Source: Tsukamurella sp040611135 (GTDB taxonomy: Bacteria > Actinomycetota > Actinomycetes > Mycobacteriales > Mycobacteriaceae). From it: a stretch of DNA of 64,000 nt. Position 1 is the first letter of the stretch; every line of letters begins with the position of its first letter. The DNA is taken from NCBI RefSeq assembly GCF_040611135.1, contig NZ_JBEXNL010000013.1, positions 72,565 to 136,564 on the forward strand. Reading direction: 5' to 3'. Both the position numbers and the translations under genes were made by a program. A model generated the notes under the pieces. It ran no database searches. It was not told where the DNA came from and worked only from the letters and a program-made list of their open reading frames with translations. Below, piece by piece: positions 40,766 through 48,504 of the stretch.

Positions 40766-42019
40766 ATGATCGCAACCGTGACCCCGTCCCCGGCGCAGCG
40801 CGAGCACGGCGCGCTCGCCGCCCCGCTGCGCGAACCGCTCCGCTTCCTCGCCACGTCCGCCCCGTGGCGCGGCCTCGCCTACTTCACCGTGTCGATGTTC
40901 GTCGGCTGGGTGGTCTTCTTCCTCTACGTCGTGATCGTGCTGCTGCCTCTCGCGCCGGCATGGTCCTACGGGCTGGCGAAGGTGGAGCGGCTGCGCGTCA
41001 CCTGGCTCGACGCGCCGGCGATCGGCGATCCCCATCCGCCCGTGACCGGGAACCTGTCGACCCGCGCGGGCGCCCGGATCGGGGAGCGGGCGACGTGGCG
41101 GGAGGTCGCGTACTCCCTCCTTCTGGCGGTGCTCACGCCGATCGTCTTCCTCGGCGCCGCGGTCGCTTGGATGGTGGGCCTGGGCCTGGTGCTCGGGCCG
41201 CTGTTCACCCCTGATGTCAACGTCATGGGCGCCCCGATCGACGGAGTGATCAGCCAGACGGTGTGGGCGGTCGTCGGCCTGGTGATCTGCGCGGTCGGGC
41301 TGTACATCACCTACGCCGTCTCCGTGGCGCAGGTGGCCACCGCACGCCTGTTGCTCGGCCCCACCGAGGAGGAGTTGCAGCGCCGCGTGGACGCGCTGGA
41401 GACCTCGCGGGGCGTGCTGGTGGACTCCTTCGAGGGTGAGCGCCGCCGTATCGAGCGGAACCTGCACGACGGTCCGCAGCAGGACCTGGCGAGCCTGTCG
41501 CTGCAGCTCGGCGAGCTGCAGCAGAGCCTGCCCACGGAATCGTCCGAGGAGGTGCGGGCGCAGGTCGCGGAGGCGCAGGCGCGGCTCGAGCGCGCCATGG
41601 CGGGCCTGCGGGACACGGTCCGCGGCGTGCACCCGCAGGTGCTCGACGATGCCGGGGTCGAGGCCGCGTGCACCGAGCTCGGCGGGGCGATCCGGGTGGA
41701 CGTGCACGCCGGCGAGGGGTGGGAGCCCGGCCGCAGGTTGCCCGCCGAGATCGAGCAGGCGATGTACTACACCGCCAGCGAGGCCGTGACCAATGCCATC
41801 AAGCACGGCGGCGCGCGGCAGGTCCGGATCACCTTCGCGGCGGGTGTGCTGGGCGTCTCGATGACCGTCATGGACGACGGTGCCGGCGGCGCCGACCCCG
41901 CGCGCGGGACCGGCCTGGCGGGGCTCATCGAGCGGGCCGAGGCGATCGGCGCGACCCTGACGGTGCTCAGTCCGCCCGGAGGACCCACCACGCTCTACTG
42001 GGCTACGGCCGTGTCGTAA
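40766..42019 (+). CDS. Two-component sensor histidine kinase (NarL-type partner)
   Basis: A 417-residue kinase. Residues about 50-220 form a membrane sensor with four helices and match the putative actinobacterial sensor domain found before HisKA_3. The phosphoacceptor His is in ERRRIERNLHDGPQQDLASLSLQL (HisKA_3). The ATPase part has N-box YYTASEAVTNAIKHGGA and G-boxes VMDDGAGGADPA and GTGLAGLIERAEAIGATL. The ATG at 40766 is fixed by TAGCGT seven bases upstream. The response regulator gene follows after an odd repeat region. The signal is unknown; FUSC export genes are divergent. Confidence 0.92.
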   Translation: MIATVTPSPAQREHGALAAPLREPLRFLATSAPWRGLAYFTVSMFVGWVVFFLYVVIVLLPLAPAWSYGLAKVERLRVTWLDAPAIGDPHPPVTGNLSTRAGARIGERATWREVAYSLLLAVLTPIVFLGAAVAWMVGLGLVLGPLFTPDVNVMGAPIDGVISQTVWAVVGLVICAVGLYITYAVSVAQVATARLLLGPTEEELQRRVDALETSRGVLVDSFEGERRRIERNLHDGPQQDLASLSLQLGELQQSLPTESSEEVRAQVAEAQARLERAMAGLRDTVRGVHPQVLDDAGVEAACTELGGAIRVDVHAGEGWEPGRRLPAEIEQAMYYTASEAVTNAIKHGGARQVRITFAAGVLGVSMTVMDDGAGGADPARGTGLAGLIERAEAIGATLTVLSPPGGPTTLYWATAVS

Positions 42020-42032
42020 CCTGCTCCGGGCT

Positions 42033-42175
42033 GCAGATCGTGGGAGCCGAGGAGAGGTCGCCTGGGGGGTCTGAGGGCGGCGTGGGAGTGATGCGCATCG
42101 TGATCGCCGAGGAGAGGGCACGGGCGGACGGAAGGCGGCTGGAAGTAGTGCGGATCGTGATCGCCGAAGACTCGG
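42033..42175 (+). repeat. Degenerate three-copy ~58-bp repeat that has multiplied the response-regulator start
   Basis: Copies begin at 42033, 42093 and 42150, so the periods are 60 and 57 bases. Each opens GC-(A/G)-(G/C)-ATCGTG and, in the first two, continues GCCGAGGAGAGG and ends GGCGGC-TGG-AGT. The third copy is the true 5' end of the response regulator gene. All copies share the reading frame and encode LQIVGAEERS, MRIVIAEERA and VRIVIAEDSV. This places two extra, decayed N-termini between the kinase stop and the regulator. Confidence 0.8.
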
Positions 42176-42774
42176 TCCTCCTGGCGGAGGGGTTGCAGCG
42201 GATCGTCGAACGGGCCGGCCACGAGGTGGTCGGGCTGCTCGGCGACGCCGACGCGCTCCGGGCGGTGGATCCGGGCACCGTCGACCTGGTGGTGACGGAC
42301 GTGCGGATGCCGCCGGGCCACGGCGACGACGGCCTGCGGGCCGCGCTCGAGCTGCGGGCGGCAAGGGCGGGTCTGCCCGTGCTGGTGCTCTCGCAGTACG
42401 TGGCCGCCGCGTACGCGCGCCGCCTCCTCGACTCCGGCGGCGGCGTGGGCTACCTGCTCAAGGAGCGGGTCGGGCGCGTCGACGACTTCCTGCGCGCGCT
42501 CGACACCGTCGCGTCCGGGGGCGTGGTGGTCGACCCGGAGGTCGTGTCCAGGCTCTTCACTCCGACGGTGCTCGACCGGCTCACGCCCCGGGAGGGGGAG
42601 GTGCTGGCGCTGATGGCGGAGGGGCGGAGCAACTCCGAAATCGCTGCGGCCCTGGTGGTCTCGGACGCGGCGGTGGCCAAACACGTGGCCAACATCTTCG
42701 CCAAGCTCGACCTGCCGCCCGAGGAGGGGAACCGCCGGGTCCGCGCGATCCTGACCTATCTCACGGAGCGCTAG
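42148..42774 (+). CDS. NarL/LuxR-family response regulator
   Basis: A 208-residue regulator paired with the kinase upstream. The receiver domain begins at once, VRIVIAEDSVLLAEG, with the acid pocket Glu-Asp, the phospho-acceptor Asp in LVVTDVRMPP, Ser in LVLSQYV and Lys in YLLKERV. The C-terminal HTH is LTPREGEVLALMAEGRSNSEIAAALVVSDAAVAKHVANIFAKL. The GTG at 42148 gives the normal domain start. An in-frame ATG at 42091 would add 19 residues from a repeat copy (MRIVIAEERA) in which the pocket Asp is Glu. Which codon is used is unsettled. Confidence 0.9.
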   Translation: MRIVIAEDSVLLAEGLQRIVERAGHEVVGLLGDADALRAVDPGTVDLVVTDVRMPPGHGDDGLRAALELRAARAGLPVLVLSQYVAAAYARRLLDSGGGVGYLLKERVGRVDDFLRALDTVASGGVVVDPEVVSRLFTPTVLDRLTPREGEVLALMAEGRSNSEIAAALVVSDAAVAKHVANIFAKLDLPPEEGNRRVRAILTYLTER

Positions 42775-42804
42775 CGTCGGCAGGTGTTACGGGCGGGTAG
42801 CCGG

Positions 42805-42816
42805 TAGCGTTGCCCT
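42805..42816 (+). promoter_or_regulatory. Leaderless-type -10 of add
   Basis: TAGCGT (42805-42810) stands six bases before the add ATG, with no ribosome site between. This is the spacing expected when transcription starts on the start codon. Confidence 0.6.
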
Positions 42817-43935
42817 ATGGCGAATCCCGTTGGACCCACCCCCATCGACCTGGCCTCCGTCAAGCGCGCACCGAAGGTGCTCCTGCACGACCACCTCGAC
42901 GGCGGGCTGCGCCCCGCCACCGTCCTCGAGCTGGCCGCGGAGACCGGCTACGCGAACCTGCCGGCCACCACCGAACCCGAACTCGCCGCGTGGTTCCGCG
43001 ACGCCGCGGACTCCGGTTCGCTCGTGAAGTACCTCGAGACCTTCGAGCACACGGTCGGCGTGATGCAGACGCCCGAGGCTCTGGCCCGGGTCGCACGCGA
43101 GTGTGCCGAGGACCTGGCCGCCGACGGGGTCGTCTACGCGGAGGTGCGATTCGCGCCCGAGCAGCACCTGCAGCGCGGGCTCTCGCTCGACGAGGTGATG
43201 GAGGCCGTGCTCGCCGGCTTCGCCTCCGGCGAGTCCGCGGCGCGCACCGCAGGGCGTCCGATCATCGTGCGCTGCCTGGTGACCGCCATGCGGCACGCGG
43301 CACGGTCGCGGGAGATCGCGGAGCTGACGGTGCGCTGGCGCGACCGCGGCGCCGTCGGCTTCGACATCGCGGGTGCGGAGGCCGGGTTCCCGCCCAGCAG
43401 GCACCTGGACGCCTTCGAGTACATGCGAGACCACTCGGCGCCCTTCACCATTCACGCGGGGGAGGCCTTCGGGCTGCCGTCCATCCACGAGGCGTTGGCC
43501 TTCTGCGGCTGCGACCGACTGGGCCACGGCGTGCGCATCGTCGACGACATCAGCGGTGTGGAGCCCGGCACCACCGATTTCTCCGGCGCGCGACTCGGAC
43601 GGGTGGCCGCGCGCGTGCGCGACGCCCGTATTCCGTTGGAGATGTGCCCGAGCTCCAACGTCCAGACGGGGGCCGTCGCGTCGCTCGATCAGCACCCCTT
43701 CGACCTACTGGCGCAGCTGCGCTTCCGCGTCACGGTGAACACGGACAACCGGCTGATGAGCGACACCACCATGAGCAAGGAGATGCTCAAGCTGGTGGAG
43801 ACCTTCGGCTACGGGTGGGCCGATCTGCAGCGCTTCACGATCAATGCCATGAAGTCGGCGTTCCTGCCGTTCGACGAGCGGCTGGCGATCATCGACGAGA
43901 CGATCAAGCCCGGCTTCGCCGTGCTGATCGGCTGA
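42817..43935 (+). CDS. add: Adenosine deaminase
   Basis: Zinc hydrolase converting (deoxy)adenosine to (deoxy)inosine, which DeoD can then split. The 372-residue protein has the metal site near LLHDHLDGGLRP, the substrate strand GFDIAGAEAGFP, IHAGEAFGLPSIHEAL (catalytic Glu), RLGHGVRIVDD (His) and CPSSNVQTGAV. The late VTVNTDNRLMSDTTMSKE carries the paired Asp. The DHLDGG in place of the more usual HLDG is normal for this subfamily. Corresponds to Rv3313c; separated here from deoA by an inserted block. Confidence 0.95.
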   Translation: MANPVGPTPIDLASVKRAPKVLLHDHLDGGLRPATVLELAAETGYANLPATTEPELAAWFRDAADSGSLVKYLETFEHTVGVMQTPEALARVARECAEDLAADGVVYAEVRFAPEQHLQRGLSLDEVMEAVLAGFASGESAARTAGRPIIVRCLVTAMRHAARSREIAELTVRWRDRGAVGFDIAGAEAGFPPSRHLDAFEYMRDHSAPFTIHAGEAFGLPSIHEALAFCGCDRLGHGVRIVDDISGVEPGTTDFSGARLGRVAARVRDARIPLEMCPSSNVQTGAVASLDQHPFDLLAQLRFRVTVNTDNRLMSDTTMSKEMLKLVETFGYGWADLQRFTINAMKSAFLPFDERLAIIDETIKPGFAVLIG

Positions 43936-43944
43936 GTCGCCGAG

Positions 43945-45246
43945 TCACTTGGCGGTGAGGCGGTCCTCGAAGTCGTGCTCGAGGGCCCGCCAGGCCTCCA
44001 CCTCGTTGTCGAACGGGCCCGACGGTGCCAGCCGGCGCGGCTGGGGGTCGAGCGCGTAGGAGACGAAGAAGCCGAGCGGGGTGGTGGGGCGCAGCGCATC
44101 CCGCACCGACGCGTCGTCGGCGAAGTCGGCGGAATCCAGCAGCAGCTCGACCGCGAGGTCCAGCTGGTCGCGGTCGATCCGGCGCGGGCCGTCGGCGATG
44201 TCCTCGCCGATGCCGGGGAGCACGTAGACGTTGTCGTCGTACACCTCGACCTCCAGCGCACCGTCGGTGGCCGCGACCTGCACCTCCTGGTACGTGGACA
44301 CGGTGGACAGATCGGTGTCGTTGTCGTCCGCGAGGTACCGGGCCAGCGCACCCTCGGAGTCGAAGACGAAGATCTTGCCCTTGCGGCCCAAGAAGATCGG
44401 ATTGTCGTCCAGGTAGCAGCGCAGCGTGTAGTACTCACCGGTCGAGGTGATGATCTTGATGGGGTCGATGCCGACCCGGCCCCAGAACGAGTCGTCCTCC
44501 TCGAACTCCTCGTCGTCCTCGACGGCGTCCACGGCCTCGTCGTCCGCCGCATCGTCCTCGTCGAGGTCGTCATCGTCGAGGCCGGGCACGTCGTCCAGGT
44601 CGTCATCGAGGTCCGCGGCGTCGGCGGCGAGCGTCGCGGCCTTCTCGTCGGCGGCCGCGAGCTCCTCCTCTGCCGCCTCCGTCAGTGTGGCGGACACCTT
44701 CGGGGCGCTCACGACGCCCTCGATCGCGTCGATCACGTCATCCCACTTGCGGCTGATGATCTGGCCCACCTTGTGCCACATCTCCGCGCCCTCACGGCCC
44801 TCGAAGTTGCGGGTGCCGATGCGCACGGTGCCCAGTACCGGGTTGCCGTTGAAGAACTTGGTGACGTCGATCAGCTCGCACACCTCGCCGATGAGGCCGA
44901 CGATCTCGAGGGTGTCCTCGAGCTCGGCGATCACCTCGGGGGTGGGCTCCTCGGCGGCCAGCTCGGGCACGGAGATCACGTCGAAGCTGCGATCGTCGCG
45001 CGGCACGAACGCCTCGGCGGGGAGCGTGGTGAGCGCCTCCCACGCCGGGTGGTCGTCGAGGTCGTTCGGCTTGTCGCTACGCACGAACGCGACGAGCTCC
45101 GCCACCGTCGAGAAGCCGTACAGATCCTCGTCGAGGCCCAGGAAGGCCTCCCATTCGTCCTCCCCGTCACGCCACCGCGGTGCCCACAGGGTGTACACCG
45201 GGCCGTCGGTGAGGCCGAGCTCGATCGGGACGATGTCAGACGCCAT
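43945..45246 (-). CDS. Conserved acidic actinobacterial protein (Rv3311-like)
   Basis: A 433-residue protein of unknown function, conserved at this position next to add in mycobacteria (Rv3311). Residues about 10-190 and 260-433 look like globular domains (VYTLWAPRWRDGEDEWEAFLGL, PIKIITSTGEYYTLRCYLDDNPIFLG, ARYLADDNDTDLS). Between them is an extreme Asp/Glu-rich linker near 205-255. There is no signal peptide or membrane helix. The ATG at 45246 lies seven bases after TACGCT, inside a perfect 16-bp palindrome. Some databases call such proteins primosomal, which I cannot support. Confidence 0.8.
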   Translation of the reverse strand: MASDIVPIELGLTDGPVYTLWAPRWRDGEDEWEAFLGLDEDLYGFSTVAELVAFVRSDKPNDLDDHPAWEALTTLPAEAFVPRDDRSFDVISVPELAAEEPTPEVIAELEDTLEIVGLIGEVCELIDVTKFFNGNPVLGTVRIGTRNFEGREGAEMWHKVGQIISRKWDDVIDAIEGVVSAPKVSATLTEAAEEELAAADEKAATLAADAADLDDDLDDVPGLDDDDLDEDDAADDEAVDAVEDDEEFEEDDSFWGRVGIDPIKIITSTGEYYTLRCYLDDNPIFLGRKGKIFVFDSEGALARYLADDNDTDLSTVSTYQEVQVAATDGALEVEVYDDNVYVLPGIGEDIADGPRRIDRDQLDLAVELLLDSADFADDASVRDALRPTTPLGFFVSYALDPQPRRLAPSGPFDNEVEAWRALEHDFEDRLTAK

Positions 45247-45254
45247 GGCGCCCA

Positions 45255-45270
45255 GCGTAGTGCACTACGC
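45255..45270. promoter_or_regulatory. Perfect 16-bp palindrome over the Rv3311-like promoter
   Basis: GCGTAGTGCACTACGC is perfectly self-complementary. It contains the -10-like TACGCT of the downstream gene (minus strand, 45254-45259) and the stop codon of the small gene before it. A protein bound here would block initiation. Confidence 0.6.
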
Positions 45271-45426
45271 CGGTTCGGCGTCGGCCAGAGGATCGGAGTG
45301 CTTCCTCAGCACCTTCAGCGCGCGTGGGTCGGGCTTGCGGCCGTTCAGCAGCGCCGCCTTCGCGGCGATCTGCGCGAGCTTCAACTGCCCCTCGGAGGTG
45401 TGCACCCAGCGCTGCTTCTCCGTCAT
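45265..45426 (-). CDS. Small conserved hypothetical protein
   Basis: A 53-residue basic protein, MTEKQRWVHTSEGQLKLAQIAAKAALLNGRK and onward, with one amphipathic helix and no recognisable domain. The ATG at 45426 has GAGGA about nine bases upstream. A GTG at 45456 would add ten residues and overlap the preceding gene by 20 bases. The stop lies in the palindrome that controls the next gene. Its real-gene status rests on codon use and tight packing in the operon. Confidence 0.6.
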   Translation of the reverse strand: MTEKQRWVHTSEGQLKLAQIAAKAALLNGRKPDPRALKVLRKHSDPLADAEPA

Positions 45427-45436
45427 GGACGCGTCC

Positions 45437-45754
45437 TCACTCGTGTTCCGGCTCACCCTCAGTATCCTCCCCGTGCGATAGGTCCGCCAGCGTGATCGCC
45501 TCGATGACGTCCCGTTCGGTCGCCGTCGCCGTCGCCGGATCCGAGGTCAGGAGCGCCTCGACCGTCGCCGCGCCGATTCGTGAGGTGTAGGCGTCCTCGT
45601 CGGCGGTGCGTTCCACCGCCCACGCCCTTCGCCGCCACCACTCCGCGCGACGCTCCGAGCGTTCCTTCAGCCGGGTCGCCAGCCATACGCCCCTCAGCGC
45701 CAACGCCGCGGCGATGAACGGTGTAGCGCTGAGCCACACGGTGGTTGCATTCAT
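45437..45754 (-). CDS. Hypothetical protein with one membrane helix
   Basis: A 105-residue protein starting MNATTVWLSATPFIAAALALRGVWLATRLKERSERRAEWWRRRAWAVERT. A single N-terminal helix is followed by a strongly basic stretch and an acidic, alpha-helical tail, so it should be anchored with its tail in the cytoplasm. The family is not recognised. It begins two bases after the stop of the NlpC/P60 gene, so it belongs to the same transcript as the type VII-like pair. Confidence 0.7.
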   Translation of the reverse strand: MNATTVWLSATPFIAAALALRGVWLATRLKERSERRAEWWRRRAWAVERTADEDAYTSRIGAATVEALLTSDPATATATERDVIEAITLADLSHGEDTEGEPEHE

Positions 45755-45756
45755 CG

Positions 45757-46953
45757 CTACCCCGTCGGGCGGAAGAATCCGTGGAACTGCTGGCCGATGT
45801 TGTCGGTCCGGATCGAGGAGATCTGCACGGGATCGCCCGCCTCGATCATGCGGCCGTCGCCGATGACCATCGCGACGTGGCCGCTCCACACGGCGAGGTC
45901 GCCGGGACGGAGGTCCGAGGCGCTCACCGACGCGCCGACGCCCTGCTGATCGGCGAGCCGCGGCAGCTCGATCCCGGCCTGCCGGTACGCCCACTGGGTG
46001 AACCCGCTGCAGTCCAGGCCCACGCCGGGTGTCGTTCCGCCCCACTGGTAGGGCACGCCGAGCTGGGTCAGGGCCGCCTGCACGGCCGCCGCGGCCTTGG
46101 CGTTGGGCGCCTTCACCACGGTGCCGTCCGGCAGTCGCACGTCGTAGCCGCCCTTGCCGTCGGCGGTCACCGTCGCCGTCGACCGGCGGGAGGCGCTCAC
46201 CGTCCGCGCCCCTGTGCCGCGCCCGCCGCCCGAGCCCCGACCCGAACCGCGCCCTGAGCCCGAACCCGAGCCCGTGAGCGCGGAGGCGAGTCCGCTCAAG
46301 GGCGAGGATCCGGACCCGCCGCCGGAGCCCGTCCCGGAGCCCGTCCCTCCGCCGCTGCCCGACGGGGAGGTGCTCGCCGGCACCGTCGACGCCGAGGTCG
46401 AGGCGGGCGTCGTGGCCGCACCACCGTCGACGGTGCCGGGCGCCGTCGGCGTCGCGGCCGCCAGAGCGGTGACGGTGCCGGACTCGCCGTCGAGCTCGCC
46501 GCGGACCCGGCGCAGGACGTCGAGCGCCTGCTGCAGGTGGTCGGCGGCGAGCGTGAGGACGGCGATCAACCCGGTGGGATTGAGCAGCGTGGGATTCGCG
46601 GCTTCGGCCTTGCTCACGAAGGAGTCGAGGATGGCCTTGAGCTCGGTGTGTCCCTTGCGGACCGTCTCCGCCGCGACGGTCACGGACTGCCGGAGCGCGC
46701 CCGTGTGCTGCGACAGCGCACTCGCGACGGTGCCGCCGTCGCCGATCGTGCGCTGCGCGGACGTCGCGTCCTCGCCCGTCCACGCGTTCCCGACGGTGAC
46801 CCGCGTCGACGTGGTCTGCGCGCCGACCCGCGCCAGTTCCGCCTCGACGGCCTTGATGGCGGCGTCGATTCCCGAGGCGTTCAGATCGCCGGTGCCGAAC
46901 GCGTCGAGCAGCGCCCGCAGCGGCGCCGCCAACGCCGTGACGATGCCGCTCAT
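45757..46953 (-). CDS. NlpC/P60 peptidoglycan endopeptidase with type VII secretion-like N-terminus
   Basis: A 398-residue protein in three parts. Residues 1-150 are helical and WXG100-like, with Trp-Thr-Gly in VGNAWTGEDATSAQRT. A long Gly/Ser/Thr-rich linker follows (about 165-270, full of GSGSG runs). The C-terminal NlpC/P60 domain has the catalytic Cys in GVGLDCSGFTQWAYRQAG and His in WSGHVAMVIGDGRMIEAGD. It should cleave peptide stems of peptidoglycan outside the cell. No Sec signal is seen, so export by a type VII system is likely. Its ATG overlaps the EspC-like gene by four bases. Confidence 0.85.
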   Translation of the reverse strand: MSGIVTALAAPLRALLDAFGTGDLNASGIDAAIKAVEAELARVGAQTTSTRVTVGNAWTGEDATSAQRTIGDGGTVASALSQHTGALRQSVTVAAETVRKGHTELKAILDSFVSKAEAANPTLLNPTGLIAVLTLAADHLQQALDVLRRVRGELDGESGTVTALAAATPTAPGTVDGGAATTPASTSASTVPASTSPSGSGGGTGSGTGSGGGSGSSPLSGLASALTGSGSGSGRGSGRGSGGGRGTGARTVSASRRSTATVTADGKGGYDVRLPDGTVVKAPNAKAAAAVQAALTQLGVPYQWGGTTPGVGLDCSGFTQWAYRQAGIELPRLADQQGVGASVSASDLRPGDLAVWSGHVAMVIGDGRMIEAGDPVQISSIRTDNIGQQFHGFFRPTG

Positions 46954-47267
46954 GACGCGCCGCCGAGCAGCCCGAGGAGCGAGCTCGCGCCGCTCGCCTC
47001 CACCGCGACCGCCGACGCGGCCGTGCGCGCCGCCCCCGCTGACGCCGACGTGTAGAACGCGGCGAGCCGTACCAACTCCGCGTCGGTCGACCCGATCGCG
47101 CCGAGCACCTCCACCAGGTAGTCACCCCCGACCACCCCGAACACCGGCGTCAGCGCCGCCGCCGATGCCGCCCCGGCCCCCGCCGTGGCGGACACCGCCG
47201 CGGCCAGGGCACCCAGTTCGCCGCCGGCCGCCGTCACCGCGCCCACTGTCATCTCGAACGGTTCCAT
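46950..47267 (-). CDS. EspC-like type VII secretion partner protein
   Basis: A 105-residue, alanine-rich helical protein resembling the ESX secretion-associated EspC/EsxA-like group. It begins MEPFEMTVGAVTAAGGELGALAAAVS and ends in a flexible Gly/Ser/Leu tail. Such proteins pair with larger substrates as a helical hairpin for type VII export. Its four-base overlap with the NlpC/P60 gene suggests the two are made, and perhaps secreted, together. GAGGGGG lies upstream of the ATG. No ESX core genes (eccB, eccC, mycP) are in the window. The family call is moderate. Confidence 0.68.
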   Translation of the reverse strand: MEPFEMTVGAVTAAGGELGALAAAVSATAGAGAASAAALTPVFGVVGGDYLVEVLGAIGSTDAELVRLAAFYTSASAGAARTAASAVAVEASGASSLLGLLGGAS

Positions 47268-47318
47268 CGCAATACCCCCTCAATCATTGGACGGCTCAGG
47301 GGCCCGCTCGGTTCCCGA

Positions 47319-47330
47319 TACGCTGGCGGC
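47319..47330 (+). promoter_or_regulatory. Leaderless-type -10 of upp
   Basis: TACGCT (47319-47324) lies six bases before the upp ATG and no ribosome site intervenes. The 63-bp spacer also holds the start region of the divergent EspC-like gene. Confidence 0.55.
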
Positions 47331-47960
47331 ATGCAGATCACCGTGGTCGACCACCCCCTGGCCGCCGTCCGGCTCACCGCCTTGCGCGCGGTGGCCACCG
47401 ACAACGCGTCGTTCCGCGCCGCGCTCAAGGAGCTCACGCAGATGCTGGTCTACGAGGCCATGCGCGGGGCGCCCGTCGCCGCGACCCCGGTGACCACCCC
47501 GCTCGAGGTGACCGACGGTGCCGCCCTCGCCGCTCCGCCGCTGCTCGTGCCCGTGCTGCGGGCCGGGCTGGGCATGGTCGACCAGGCGCACGCGATGCTG
47601 CCCGAGTCGCAGGTGGGCTTCGTCGGCATGGGCCGCAACGAGGAGACGCACGTCCCCGAGCCCTACTTCGAGTCGCTGCCGGCGGACCTCACGGATCGGC
47701 CCGTGTTCGTGCTGGACCCGATGCTCGCGACCGGCGGATCGATGGTCGAGACCCTCGGCCTGCTCGCGCAGCGCGGCGCCACCGATGTCACCGCGGTGTG
47801 CGTCGTCGCCGCCCCGGAGGGCGTCCGCGCGCTGGAGGAGTGCGGGCACCCCGTCCGGCTGGTGACCGCCACCGTCGACCGTGGTCTGAACGAGAACGCC
47901 TATATCGTTCCCGGCCTCGGCGACGCCGGGGATCGTCAGTTCGGTCCGCGCTGGACCTGA
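47331..47960 (+). CDS. upp: Uracil phosphoribosyltransferase
   Basis: Converts uracil and PRPP to UMP in pyrimidine salvage. The 209-residue protein has the conserved PVLRAGLGMVDQAHAMLP, the PRPP-binding loop VLDPMLATGGSMVETL and the uracil-specific C-terminus LNENAYIVPGLGDAGDRQFG. Length is typical. It uses uracil released by the nucleoside phosphorylases encoded nearby. Equivalent to Rv3309c, convergent with a membrane protein gene. Confidence 0.96.
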   Translation: MQITVVDHPLAAVRLTALRAVATDNASFRAALKELTQMLVYEAMRGAPVAATPVTTPLEVTDGAALAAPPLLVPVLRAGLGMVDQAHAMLPESQVGFVGMGRNEETHVPEPYFESLPADLTDRPVFVLDPMLATGGSMVETLGLLAQRGATDVTAVCVVAAPEGVRALEECGHPVRLVTATVDRGLNENAYIVPGLGDAGDRQFGPRWT

Positions 47961-47964
47961 CCGG

Positions 47965-48504
47965 TCAGGGTGCCGCCCAGAATCCCGTTGCGGGTTCGGT
48001 GAACTCGCCGTTGGCGGCGCTGATCACCAGGCCCGCCGGAGTGATGTTGATCGTCGCGTCGGGGGCACGCACCACCCAGCCGGGCCCGGCGGGCAGGACG
48101 CCGTCGACCCTGGTGCCGGAGCCCGTGTCGGTGCGCCAGCCCGCGTAGTACGCCGCGCCCGCGTGGTCGCACACGACGGCCTGCGAGGCGGCGGTGAGCA
48201 CCATCATCGTCGGTCGGTCGCCGTCGGCGCAGCGAGCCGTGGTGCCGAGGAATCCCAGAGCGTCCGTGCCCGGGATCGACGGGGCGGGCGCCGGCCCCGC
48301 GGACGACGACGGTGCCGCCGAGGCACTGGATCGTTCGGGGGGTGCCGGGGCCGCCGCGGGCGCCGGCGCGCGGGACTCCCGCTGGCCGCTGACATAGGCG
48401 GTCGCCCCCGCCGCCGCGGCGATCACGATCAGCACGCCCACGACCACGGACGCCGCGATGACCCGGCCGCGAGCGGGATCGGCCGGGCGTGCGGGGCGGC
48501 TCAC
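47965..48504 (-). CDS. Hypothetical membrane-anchored exported protein
   Basis: A 179-residue protein. A short basic N-terminus is followed by one membrane helix (VIAASVVVGVLIVIAAAAGATAYV). A Pro/Ala/Ser-rich linker (about 45-85) and an outer domain with two cysteines (TTARCADGD and AVVCDHAGAAYY), which may form a disulfide, complete it. The GTG at 48504 overlaps the pmmB stop (GTGA), so it is translated from the same message. No named family is recognised. Confidence 0.72.
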   Translation of the reverse strand: MSRPARPADPARGRVIAASVVVGVLIVIAAAAGATAYVSGQRESRAPAPAAAPAPPERSSASAAPSSSAGPAPAPSIPGTDALGFLGTTARCADGDRPTMMVLTAASQAVVCDHAGAAYYAGWRTDTGSGTRVDGVLPAGPGWVVRAPDATINITPAGLVISAANGEFTEPATGFWAAP

